This document shows positions 1-6,345 of a stretch of DNA of 10,324 bases, in pieces. Numbering within the stretch: the stretch's first letter is position 1; each line of letters starts with the position of its first letter. The notes beneath the pieces were generated by a model that saw only the letters and a list, made by a program, of their open reading frames with translations, did not search any database and was not told the DNA's origin. The stretch lies in the NCBI GenBank assembly GCA_903819605.1, contig CAIJEA010000655.1, forward strand, positions 1 to 10,324, in the 5' to 3' direction. The translations under genes were made by a program, and so were the position numbers. This DNA comes from an uncultured cyanobacterium. GTDB lineage: Bacteria; Cyanobacteriota; Cyanobacteriia; Pseudanabaenales; Pseudanabaenaceae.

Positions 1-75
1 ACTGAAAGCATGGTCTAACATGACACGATAGAAGTTGGCTTGTACAGCCAAGACTGTACCTGTTAAAGCCAACAT
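1..75 (-). CDS. rsgA: Ribosome small-subunit-dependent GTPase A, N-terminal fragment (cut by window edge)
   Basis: Only the first 25 codons are present; the rest lies beyond the left edge. The peptide starts MLALTGTVLAVQANFYRV, which resembles the first strands of the OB-fold that opens cyanobacterial RsgA (YjeQ/EngC) proteins. RsgA is a circularly permuted GTPase that helps the 30S subunit mature. The ATG lies 13 bp after the stop of the TusA-like gene on the same strand, so the two are almost surely co-transcribed. As I recall, dnaJ, a small TusA-like gene and rsgA are also neighbours in other cyanobacteria, which supports the call. No strong Shine-Dalgarno precedes the ATG, so the exact start is less certain than the identity. 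The GTPase motifs are outside the window and could not be checked. Confidence 0.72.
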   Translation of the reverse strand, partial: MLALTGTVLAVQANFYRVMLDHAFS

Positions 76-88
76 AATGTTATTCGGA

Positions 89-322
89 TCATGCTTTTTG
101 GACAGTCAATGCAAAATAGCGATCGCGTTCTTCGATACTTTTCACCTTATGCCCATCGGTCATAAGGCTATTAGGAACTTGCTCAATTGGTTCACCACCA
201 TCTAGCAAAACTTCTAGCAAATTTCCTGTCTCTAGCTTTTCTAGATGCAATTTTGCTCGAACAAAACTAAGCGGACAGGGAACACCGCGTAGATCGATGG
301 AGGTAATTGTCTGAATGCACAT
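89..322 (-). CDS. TusA-family (SirA-like) sulfurtransferase/sulfur-carrier domain protein
   Basis: A 77-residue protein with the single-domain TusA/SirA fold signature: the strand leading to DLRGVPCPLSFVRAKLHLEKL, then the G-x-x-L-E-V-L-L-D-G-G-E segment typical of the second strand and loop, and a final strand after the DGHKV segment. The conserved Cys is C16, followed by P17. Characterised TusA proteins relay sulfur as a persulfide on this Cys, for example for tRNA thio-modification. The canonical CPxP motif reads C-P-L-S here, so the second proline is missing; the role in this clade is therefore uncertain. The start is well fixed by an AGGAG Shine-Dalgarno 6 bp upstream. It lies 63 bp after dnaJ and 13 bp before rsgA on the same strand, probably one transcript. 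Confidence 0.9.
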   Translation of the reverse strand: MCIQTITSIDLRGVPCPLSFVRAKLHLEKLETGNLLEVLLDGGEPIEQVPNSLMTDGHKVKSIEERDRYFALTVQKA

Positions 323-328
323 GTACTG

Positions 329-334
329 ACTCCT
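329..334 (-). promoter_or_regulatory. Ribosome binding site of the TusA-like gene
   Basis: The minus strand reads AGGAGT, 6 bases before the ATG ending at 322. It is one of the few good Shine-Dalgarno sequences in the window and supports the chosen start. Confidence 0.75.
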
Positions 335-385
335 AAAGCGATTCTTAATTATTTGGCTTTGAGCGTAGAGCTTTGCGATATAACT

Positions 386-1516
386 CTATTTCTGGTTACC
401 AAATATACCGCCTAAAATATCACCGATACCGCCTTTAGAAGCGTTACCGATCAACTTTTCCTTGAGCTTTTCTAACACTTCGCGCTCTTCGTTACCGATT
501 TTGGTAGGTATATCAATTTTAATCTTAATTAAATGATCGCCACGAGCAACAGGATTGCCAAGCTTTGGTACTCCCAACCCTTCTAGTGTTAGGACAGTAT
601 CAGGTTGAGTACCTGCGGGAATTGTAAGGGGCTTTTTGCCATCAACGGTATTAATTGCAATCTTATCACCCAGAATAGCTTGCAAATAGCTAATCTTGAT
701 TTCTGACAAAACATTAATGCCTTCTCGCTCAAATTCATTGTCAGCTTGGACAAATAAATAGACGTACAGATCGCCTGAGGGACCACCCCGCAAACCTGCA
801 TCACCCTCGTTAGATACCCGTAATCTCGTGCCGCTATCAACACCTGCGGGAATGGTGATTTTAAGTTTTTTAGTGACTTGATTTAGTCCCAAGCCATTGC
901 AACTTTCGCATTTGTCCTCAATAGTTTGTCCTGTACCATTACAGGTAGGACAAGTAGAAACCTGCGTAAAACTGCCGAAGGGCGTGCGAGTTGCCCGACG
1001 AACTTGACCAGTGCCGCTACAGGTTCCACAGGTACGTGGTCTTGTTCCTGGTTTGGCTCCTGAACCACTACATACTCCGCAGGTTTCTAAATGGGAGATT
1101 TTGATTTGCTTCTCACCACCAAAAACTGCTTCGCGGAATTCTAGCTTTAAATCAAATCTAAGATCTTCACCTCGCGTAGGTCCGCTACGACGGCGTGTTT
1201 GCTGCTGCCCCGTGTTAGAAAAGCCACTAAAAAAGCTCTCAAAGATATCGGCAAATCCACCCATATCTCCCATGTCTGGGGAGCCGCCACCACCACTTGA
1301 TACGCCTGCTTCACCAAAACGATCGTACCGCGCACGAGTCTCAGGCTCTGACAGAACTTCGTAAGCACGGTTAATTTCTTTAAATCGCTCATCTGCCCCC
1401 GCTTCTTTGTTGACATCGGGGTGATATTTTCGAGCTAAACGTCGATATGCTCGTTTGATTTCCTCTTTGTCAGTACTGCGCTCAACTCCAAGGATTTCGT
1501 AATAATCACGCGCCAT
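386..1516 (-). CDS. dnaJ: Molecular chaperone DnaJ (type I Hsp40)
   Basis: A complete 376-residue type I J-protein. The J domain occupies residues 4-68 with the HPD motif at H32-P33-D34, which stimulates DnaK ATPase. A Gly/Phe-rich linker (about 70-100) follows. The zinc-binding domain has four CxxCxGxG repeats with Cys pairs 146/149, 163/166, 189/192 and 203/206, forming two zinc sites. The C-terminal substrate-binding domains run to about residue 350, followed by a short Gly/Ile/Phe tail (GGIGDILGGIFGN), which I judge typical of cyanobacterial homologues. It acts in the cytosol with DnaK and GrpE. Neither partner is in the window: the upstream neighbour is a ferredoxin gene instead. The TusA-like and rsgA genes follow on the same strand. 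No CIRCE operator was found upstream. Start MARDYYEILG is the standard J-domain start. Confidence 0.99.
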   Translation of the reverse strand: MARDYYEILGVERSTDKEEIKRAYRRLARKYHPDVNKEAGADERFKEINRAYEVLSEPETRARYDRFGEAGVSSGGGGSPDMGDMGGFADIFESFFSGFSNTGQQQTRRRSGPTRGEDLRFDLKLEFREAVFGGEKQIKISHLETCGVCSGSGAKPGTRPRTCGTCSGTGQVRRATRTPFGSFTQVSTCPTCNGTGQTIEDKCESCNGLGLNQVTKKLKITIPAGVDSGTRLRVSNEGDAGLRGGPSGDLYVYLFVQADNEFEREGINVLSEIKISYLQAILGDKIAINTVDGKKPLTIPAGTQPDTVLTLEGLGVPKLGNPVARGDHLIKIKIDIPTKIGNEEREVLEKLKEKLIGNASKGGIGDILGGIFGNQK

Positions 1517-1555
1517 AGGGGGTTTCTCTGTCGCCTAAAGGATTCATGGAAAATT

Positions 1556-1572
1556 ATTCTAGTTTAACCTAG
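1556..1572 (-). promoter_or_regulatory. Candidate dnaJ promoter -10 box overlapping a small palindrome
   Basis: About 40 bp upstream of the dnaJ ATG the minus strand reads TAGAAT (1561-1556), close to a -10 consensus. It overlaps the 14-bp palindrome CTAGTTTAACCTAG (1559-1572, one mismatched pair). No good -35 box sits 17 bp further upstream. The overlap of an AT-rich palindrome with a -10 box would suit a repressor site, but this is inference. Confidence 0.25.
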
Positions 1573-1632
1573 CACTTATCGTGTGTTTGTGGATATTCGT
1601 AAGGGGTACGTTTTACCGCACATATGTAATTT

Positions 1633-1774
1633 TTAGCTATTAGTCATTAGCTTGTAGCTAATCTATTTGCTTGACTTTAAATTCTTGCAGATCCTTTTGA
1701 TACAAGATTTTGCAATCCAATTAGAAACTAAGTTCCAAGCAAATAATACTTTAAAGCTAACAGCTAATAGCTAA
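1633..1774. repeat. 142-bp imperfect palindrome (MITE-like or long hairpin)
   Basis: Outer arms 1633-1653 and 1754-1774 are inverted copies matching at 18 of 21 positions, beginning TTAGCTATTAG. Nested inside them is a second, perfect 10-bp inverted pair, TATTTGCTTG at 1664-1673 and its complement at 1736-1745, with nearly matched spacing on both sides. The element can therefore fold on itself over about 40 nt per arm. It fills most of the gap between the ferredoxin stop and the dnaJ promoter. No target-site duplication or coding capacity is visible. It could be a degraded MITE, or a transcribed hairpin that ends the ferredoxin mRNA. Confidence 0.6.
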
Positions 1775-1779
1775 CAGCC

Positions 1780-2079
1780 CTATGGCTTAGTCTTTACACT
1801 TACATTGCCTTGATTTACCAAGGTTTGACAAGCAAGGCGGTAATTATCAGGCTTGCTTTTAAGCTTTTTTTCTTCAAATTCGGTTTTTGGAGAGAGATTC
1901 TCAATACCTTCAACAATTTCCACAACACAGGTGGCACATTGTCCATAACCATTACAGTTAGTGAGCTTCGCAACAAACTTATAGATATCGATGTTGTTCT
2001 CGAGAGCCTTGATGCGTAGGTTAGCGCCATCCATGGCGATCGCTTCCTTACCTTCATTCACAAACGTAATGTTTGCCAT
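1780..2079 (-). CDS. [2Fe-2S] ferredoxin with C-x5-C-x2-C spacing
   Basis: A 99-residue protein with the beta-grasp ferredoxin layout. The cluster ligands are C42, C48, C51 (NCNGYGQCATC) and C84 (RLACQT), spacing C-x5-C-x2-C-x32-C. Photosynthetic plant-type ferredoxins have C-x4-C-x2-C; the extra residue in the first loop matches adrenodoxin and Isc-type proteins. It is therefore probably an auxiliary, non-photosynthetic electron carrier; its redox partners are unknown. The stretch NLSPKTEFEEKKL followed by PDNYRLACQ is the usual pre-fourth-ligand region. No signal peptide, so cytosolic. The gene is divergent from the LOG-family gene with a 157-bp gap, and is followed after 5 bp by the 142-bp palindrome. 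No strong Shine-Dalgarno precedes the ATG. Confidence 0.92.
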   Translation of the reverse strand: MANITFVNEGKEAIAMDGANLRIKALENNIDIYKFVAKLTNCNGYGQCATCVVEIVEGIENLSPKTEFEEKKLKSKPDNYRLACQTLVNQGNVSVKTKP

Positions 2080-2156
2080 ATCTGATTATTAATTCTTTGT
2101 TAACTTTTATTACTTACTTAGTATCTTATCAGTAGAAGGCATGTAAGAGTTACCAG

Positions 2157-2176
2157 CTTTCAATCTCTTTCAATCT
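2157..2176. repeat. Two tandem copies of a 10-bp unit in the divergent intergenic region
   Basis: CTTTCAATCT occurs twice head to tail, with CT continuing into a third unit. It sits midway between the divergent ferredoxin and LOG-family starts, so it could be a binding site for a regulator, but it may equally be a chance slippage product. Confidence 0.4.
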
Positions 2177-2236
2177 CTAGTCAAATTGCAGCGCTAGATA
2201 GGTTGCTACGGGTCTCCATCAACTAAAATTATCTTT

Positions 2237-3307
2237 ATGGCAACATCCCCTTCATCTTCAGAAATTAAAGCTCTAGCTAACGATTTACATAAATTGGTCG
2301 ATAATCTTGAATCGACCGAGCATGGAGCTTTAATCTATAGTGCTTTAAAGGCTATTTCCCAAATTAGCCAGACCGATGCTGAGCGTTTGGACTGGAAGAT
2401 ATTGGCTGGTTCATTGCAGGATATGCAAAAGGCGATCGCCATGTTTTATCCGCACCGTTTTAACCGCAAGGTGAGCATTTTTGGCTCAGCACGTACCAAT
2501 GTGAATGCACCAGAATATCAACAGGCTTATGAATTCGCTGAAAAAATTACTAAGCAAGGATTTATGGTGATTACTGGTGCTGGGGGCGGCATCATGGCGG
2601 CGGGGAATGAGGGGGCAGGCAATAATTCTTTTGGTTTAAATATCCAGTTGCCTTTTGAGCAGTCAAGTAATGGATTTGTATCCGAGGCTTCGCGGTTAGT
2701 TAGATTTCGCTATTTTTTTACCCGCAAATTATATTTTGTGAAGGAAAGTGATGCGATCGCGCTTTTCCCAGGAGGATTTGGGACACAGGATGAGTTTTTT
2801 GAATGTCTGACACTTTGTCAAACTGGACGGACTACGCCGCGCCCGATAGTGCTAATGGATAAGCAGGGTGGTGATTACTGGAACAACTGGGATGTTTTTG
2901 TCCAAAACAATTTGCTTGAAAGAAACTTGATTACGAAAGAAGATTGCAGCCTCTATAAAATCACCGATGATATTGATGAAGCTTGTCAGTTTATTGCTTC
3001 TTTCTATAGTATTTATCATTCCTGTAGATGGGTTGGTAATTCATTGGTAATCCGTTTGCATACTGAAATTACTGATGAACATCTCGATCGCTTAAATGAG
3101 AATTTTAAAGATATTTCACTGTTGGGAAAAATTGAACGAAGTAAGGCTTTGCCAAGTGAGGCAAATGAGCCGCATGTCATTGATTTGCCCCGTTTAGTTA
3201 TGCATTTTAATCAACATGATTTTGGACGATTGTATCAGTTGATTGCAGCGATTAACGATACTTGTGATAGTGGTAATTCTATGGTTTGTCATCCCGAACA
3301 ACGTTAA
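2237..3307 (+). CDS. LOG-family (lysine decarboxylase-like Rossmann fold) protein, extended form
   Basis: A 356-residue protein whose central part (about 78-260) is a LOG-type Rossmann fold: the strand VSIFGSARTN (79-88), the glycine loop VITGAGGGIMAAGNEGA (111-127), the R163-K164 pair, and the signature PGGFGTQDEFFE (178-189). In LOG proteins the Arg and the PGGxGTxxE Glu (E186) take part in releasing the ribose 5'-phosphate from nucleoside monophosphates such as cytokinin ribotides. The protein is much longer than plant-type LOG enzymes (about 200 residues): it has an N-terminal helical segment of about 75 residues and a C-terminal segment of about 90. Substrate is therefore not assigned. 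It opens a plus-strand series with the CCA enzyme gene 91 bp downstream; no terminator is visible between them. The ATG lacks a clear Shine-Dalgarno. Confidence 0.9.
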   Translation: MATSPSSSEIKALANDLHKLVDNLESTEHGALIYSALKAISQISQTDAERLDWKILAGSLQDMQKAIAMFYPHRFNRKVSIFGSARTNVNAPEYQQAYEFAEKITKQGFMVITGAGGGIMAAGNEGAGNNSFGLNIQLPFEQSSNGFVSEASRLVRFRYFFTRKLYFVKESDAIALFPGGFGTQDEFFECLTLCQTGRTTPRPIVLMDKQGGDYWNNWDVFVQNNLLERNLITKEDCSLYKITDDIDEACQFIASFYSIYHSCRWVGNSLVIRLHTEITDEHLDRLNENFKDISLLGKIERSKALPSEANEPHVIDLPRLVMHFNQHDFGRLYQLIAAINDTCDSGNSMVCHPEQR

Positions 3308-3398
3308 TTATTTGGATGTCACGATCGCCAGTAGTATTTGAGTTTTATGCCTTAACTAAAATGGCTGTAGCAATGCTATTACATTTCATCTAAGAAAT

Positions 3399-4727
3399 AT
3401 GTATTTAAGAAATTTTGATCGTTTTTTTAGTCCTTTACAATGGCAAATTATTTTAAAAACAGCCCAGATTGCTTCTGATTTAAATTTTCGAGCCTTTGCG
3501 GTGGGGGGAATTGTCCGTGATGCCATAGTTATAAAAAAAATGAGATCTAATTTCTTTTACAAAGATCTAGATTTGGTTTTTGATTGTGCAGAAAACGCAG
3601 GAATTAAAGTGGCGATCGCCTTGCACGATCTTTTCCCAGAATCAAAATTACAAATCCACGACAAGTTTCAAACTGCGGAATTGCTATGGCAAGATTTTGC
3701 AATGGATATGGCAACTGCCCGAAGTGAAACCTATGCCTTTGCAGGGGCTAATCCGCAAGTTATGGCTACCACCCTAGAAGATGATCTGTGGCGGCGAGAT
3801 TTTACGGTGAATGCCTTGGCTGTGGAACTCGATCCGCAATTTGGAATTAGAGGAGAAGTAATCGATCGCTTCAATGGTCTAGAAGATTTAGCTAATAGGC
3901 AAGTTCGTGCCATTCGCGCTGGAAGCTTTGCCGAAGATCCACGCCGACTGTTTCGAGCAGCGAGGTTTGCCATACGATTGGATTTGTCAATTGCTCCTGA
4001 AACCTATGCAGAAATCACTGCCACAACATCAAGTGGACTGCATGATGCGATTGGTGGGGCTAGATTGCGATCAGAGTTAATTTATACTCTAGCCGAACCC
4101 AAAGCAGGAGCCATGTTTGATCTTCTCCAAGAATTTGGGGCGTTAAGATGTATTTATCCGAATTTAGGGTTGCCAGATGATTTGACTAACTCATTTAGTC
4201 GTCAGTATAGGCGATCGCAATTTTGGATGAAATTGCTAAGTCGATTAGAAAGCAAATCATATTCGACAACTCAACTGGGTTTGGAATTGTTGCTATCCTA
4301 TCTACCCCATCAAATTTCTACAGCACTCGATCTAGGTCTAACTCCTGAGCAAAAAATTCGACAAGTGAAATTAGAAAATCTATTGGTAGAACTACCTAAA
4401 CTAGCAACCTTATCCATAAAAGCTGCGGAAACCACCAAGAACCTCCAAAAATTTGATACTCAAACCTTAATTTTGGCGGGAGCGAAATGTGAAGCAACTC
4501 ATCGACGTATCCTCTGGCTTTATTTGATGCAATGGCAATTTGTCAAGGCTCCTTTAACAGGTGAAGATCTTAAGCAGCTAGGATATAGCACTGGCAAGCA
4601 AATGGGAGAAATATTGCAACAATTACGATGGGCAGCGCTAGATGGTGAAATTAAAACCAAATATGAAGCGATCGCTTATCTTCAGATCCTTTGTGATGAG
4701 CGCAAAGCTGCCATCACTAGCAGTTAA
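3399..4727 (+). CDS. Class II tRNA nucleotidyltransferase (CCA-, CC- or A-adding enzyme)
   Basis: A 442-residue member of the class II nucleotidyltransferase / poly(A) polymerase family, which builds or repairs the 3' CCA end of tRNA. Head-domain motifs are complete: VGGIVRD (35-41), the metal-binding DLD at 56-58, RRDFTVNALA (132-141), the nucleotide-selecting E179-D180-x-x-R183 in AEDPRRLFRAARFA, and an ARLRSEL helix near 221. The C-terminal half is helical, as expected for the neck, body and tail that hold tRNA. In Synechocystis the activity has been shown to be split between separate CC-adding and A-adding enzymes, so the name is kept general; sequence alone does not settle which this is. 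No CBS or DHH domain is attached. It lies 91 bp after the LOG gene and 69 bp before the M50 gene, possibly one operon. Confidence 0.92.
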   Translation: MYLRNFDRFFSPLQWQIILKTAQIASDLNFRAFAVGGIVRDAIVIKKMRSNFFYKDLDLVFDCAENAGIKVAIALHDLFPESKLQIHDKFQTAELLWQDFAMDMATARSETYAFAGANPQVMATTLEDDLWRRDFTVNALAVELDPQFGIRGEVIDRFNGLEDLANRQVRAIRAGSFAEDPRRLFRAARFAIRLDLSIAPETYAEITATTSSGLHDAIGGARLRSELIYTLAEPKAGAMFDLLQEFGALRCIYPNLGLPDDLTNSFSRQYRRSQFWMKLLSRLESKSYSTTQLGLELLLSYLPHQISTALDLGLTPEQKIRQVKLENLLVELPKLATLSIKAAETTKNLQKFDTQTLILAGAKCEATHRRILWLYLMQWQFVKAPLTGEDLKQLGYSTGKQMGEILQQLRWAALDGEIKTKYEAIAYLQILCDERKAAITSS

Positions 4728-4796
4728 AATGTGATTGATAGCTTTCAGCGCCAATCAGTAAATCCAATTATTAAGTAAATTTAGGACAGACATATC

Positions 4797-6059
4797 ATGA
4801 GAGGCGGTATCCGCATCGGCAGCATTTTCGGCATCCCCCTATACATTGATTCATCATGGTTTCTGATAATCGGCTTTCTAGCCGTTTGGTTGAGTGCTGC
4901 CTATAACAAGTTATCACCATCTTTTTCTCTAGTCTATGGAGCGATCACAGCAATCTTATTCTTTTTGTCGATCGCCCTAAATAAGGTCGCTCATGCCCTG
5001 ATGTCTAAAGCAAGAGGCGTAGACATCAACATGATTAATATTCAGTTCATGAGTGGGACAACCAATACTGAGAAGGAATCGCAAGATCCCTTCTCAGTAT
5101 TTAGTATTGCGATCTCAGGTCCGATTATGAGCTTAGTCTTAAGTGCGATTGGATTTACTGCCGCTTGGCTCATTGCTGGGGATGTGATTTTTTCTAGCAA
5201 TCCCAAAACCATAGAAACTTTGCCCGATAGTATCGGTAGTATGCGTACTATTTGGACAATGATTGCCCTTAACTTTGCACGGATTAATCTTATCTTTGGG
5301 ATGTTTAGCCTCATTCCAGCGCTACCTTTTGAAGGTGGTCACATACTCAAAGCAGTTGTTTGGAAAATAACAGGCGATCGATTTGTTGCTATTCGTTGGG
5401 CAGCGCGATCTGGTCAGTTTTTTGGAGTTTTGACCATGATTTTGGGGGGCTTAATATTGCTCAGCAGTTTTGGTGGTATCTTTTTGGTGTTTATGGGATG
5501 GTTTTTGTTTGGCAGTGCAGGTGGATATTTATATATCAATAATTTGCAACAGGCTCTCATTAACATTAATGCTGAAACTGCGATGACAAGAGATTTTCGC
5601 CTCGTGGATACGGACATGTCATTACGCGAATTTGCAGATAAGTTTTTACTAATGGAAGCTAAAGATGCAAATCCAATTTATATTGCTTCATCTAATGGGC
5701 GCGATCGCGGTGTTGTTTCTGCTGAAGCGATTCGGCAAATAGATAGCAATGAATGGCAATCAAAGTCTCTACAATCTCTAGTCAAGCCCCTTGATGAGAT
5801 TGATACGGTTGAGCTTAAAGATAAAATATCCACGATAGTCAATCTACTAGAACAGAAGCAATTACGTTATGTAATTGTGCGATCGCCAGTAGGATCGGTT
5901 GCAGGTGTTATCGATCGTGGTGATGTAATTAAAGCTTTAGACATCAAGTTACTTTGGCGAATTCCCACGGAATATATTAAGCAAATTAAAATTGATGGAA
6001 AATTCCCCTCTAATTTTCGTCTTGTCGAAATTTGCGAACAGCTAACTGAACAAAAGTAA
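4797..6059 (+). CDS. Site-2-protease (peptidase M50) family membrane protein with two CBS domains; catalytic residues replaced
   Basis: A 420-residue protein with the layout of CBS-containing M50B proteases: start MRGGIRIGSIFGIPLYIDSSW, hydrophobic segments near 21-37, 44-62, 102-127, 153-175 and 207-246, then two CBS domains (about 262-317 and 343-395). Active relatives have HExxH in the second segment and N-x-x-P-x-x-P-x-D-G-G later. Here these read N62-K-V-A-H66 and S171-L-I-P-A-L-P-F-E179-G-G, so the first zinc His, the catalytic Glu, the Asn and the zinc Asp are all changed. It is probably not a metalloprotease but a pseudoprotease that may bind membrane clients, with CBS domains sensing an adenine nucleotide. 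The frame is intact with no stops, arguing against decay. AGGA lies 10 bp before the ATG. The gene ends 67 bp before a hairpin. Confidence 0.9.
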   Translation: MRGGIRIGSIFGIPLYIDSSWFLIIGFLAVWLSAAYNKLSPSFSLVYGAITAILFFLSIALNKVAHALMSKARGVDINMINIQFMSGTTNTEKESQDPFSVFSIAISGPIMSLVLSAIGFTAAWLIAGDVIFSSNPKTIETLPDSIGSMRTIWTMIALNFARINLIFGMFSLIPALPFEGGHILKAVVWKITGDRFVAIRWAARSGQFFGVLTMILGGLILLSSFGGIFLVFMGWFLFGSAGGYLYINNLQQALININAETAMTRDFRLVDTDMSLREFADKFLLMEAKDANPIYIASSNGRDRGVVSAEAIRQIDSNEWQSKSLQSLVKPLDEIDTVELKDKISTIVNLLEQKQLRYVIVRSPVGSVAGVIDRGDVIKALDIKLLWRIPTEYIKQIKIDGKFPSNFRLVEICEQLTEQK

Positions 6060-6126
6060 AAAGCGAACTTATTTTTATTTTGTTCAGTACGGATTCTTCC
6101 AGCAGTTTGTACTCAAGTCAACAATG

Positions 6127-6168
6127 GTTTGTGAAAGAGCGCACCCTTCGGTACGCTCTTTCACAAAC
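6127..6168. repeat. Perfect 15-bp stem-loop downstream of the M50 gene
   Basis: GTTTGTGAAAGAGCG (6127-6141) is exactly complementary to 6154-6168, with a 12-nt loop that can form three further pairs (ACC/GGT) around CTTC. No T-run follows, so it is either a transcript-stabilising hairpin or the first of two stems ending the plus-strand transcript. Confidence 0.6.
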
Positions 6169-6216
6169 TTAGAAGACTACAAATTATTAACAGCTATTTT
6201 CGATCAAAAGAACCAC

Positions 6217-6260
6217 AAAAAAATTTGAGGAAGCGTCGCTATGCTTCCTCAAATTTTTTT
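6217..6260. terminator. Strong bidirectional intrinsic terminator between convergent genes
   Basis: A perfect 18-bp stem: 6217-6234 (seven A, then TTTGAGGAAGC) pairs with 6243-6260, around an 8-nt loop. The GC-rich inner part is flanked by an A-run on the left and a T-run on the right, so it gives a hairpin plus U-tract on either strand. It would end both the plus-strand M50 transcript and the minus-strand transcript of the acidic-protein gene. Confidence 0.85.
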
Positions 6261-6264
6261 GCTT

Positions 6265-6322
6265 CGGGTTTGACTGCAACCCGCTGTAGGATTACTATAA
6301 GTGGGTTAAATCATAAAACCCA
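6265..6322. repeat. Two small stem-loops with related GGGTT/AACCC stems
   Basis: CGGGTT (6265-6270) pairs with AACCCG (6278-6283), and TGGGTT (6302-6307) pairs with AACCCA (6317-6322). They lie just after the stop of the minus-strand gene and before the strong terminator. Function unknown. Confidence 0.4.
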
Positions 6323-6328
6323 GAAGAC

Positions 6329-6345
6329 AGTTGCACCGCAACTTA
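6329..6345. repeat. Stem-loop AGTTGC-ACC-GCAACTTA, copy 1 (overlaps a stop codon)
   Basis: Six-bp stem with a 3-nt loop. The same stem plus the trailing TTA recurs at 9813-9831 with a 5-nt loop. Here the last three bases (6343-6345) are the TAA stop of the minus-strand gene, so the repeat supplies the gene's end. Confidence 0.5.

Noticed and set aside
1011..1364. Open frame of 117 codons on the plus strand inside dnaJ
   Set aside because: It lies antisense to the well-conserved dnaJ gene and its protein is Pro/Arg-rich with no domain; it is a shadow frame.
1517..1632. CIRCE (HrcA operator) upstream of dnaJ
   Set aside because: Only GTGCTA is present; the paired TTAGCACTC / GAGTGCTAA arms are not found.
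2157..2176. Start of a CRISPR array
   Set aside because: Two 10-bp units head to tail, with no spacers and no longer repeat.
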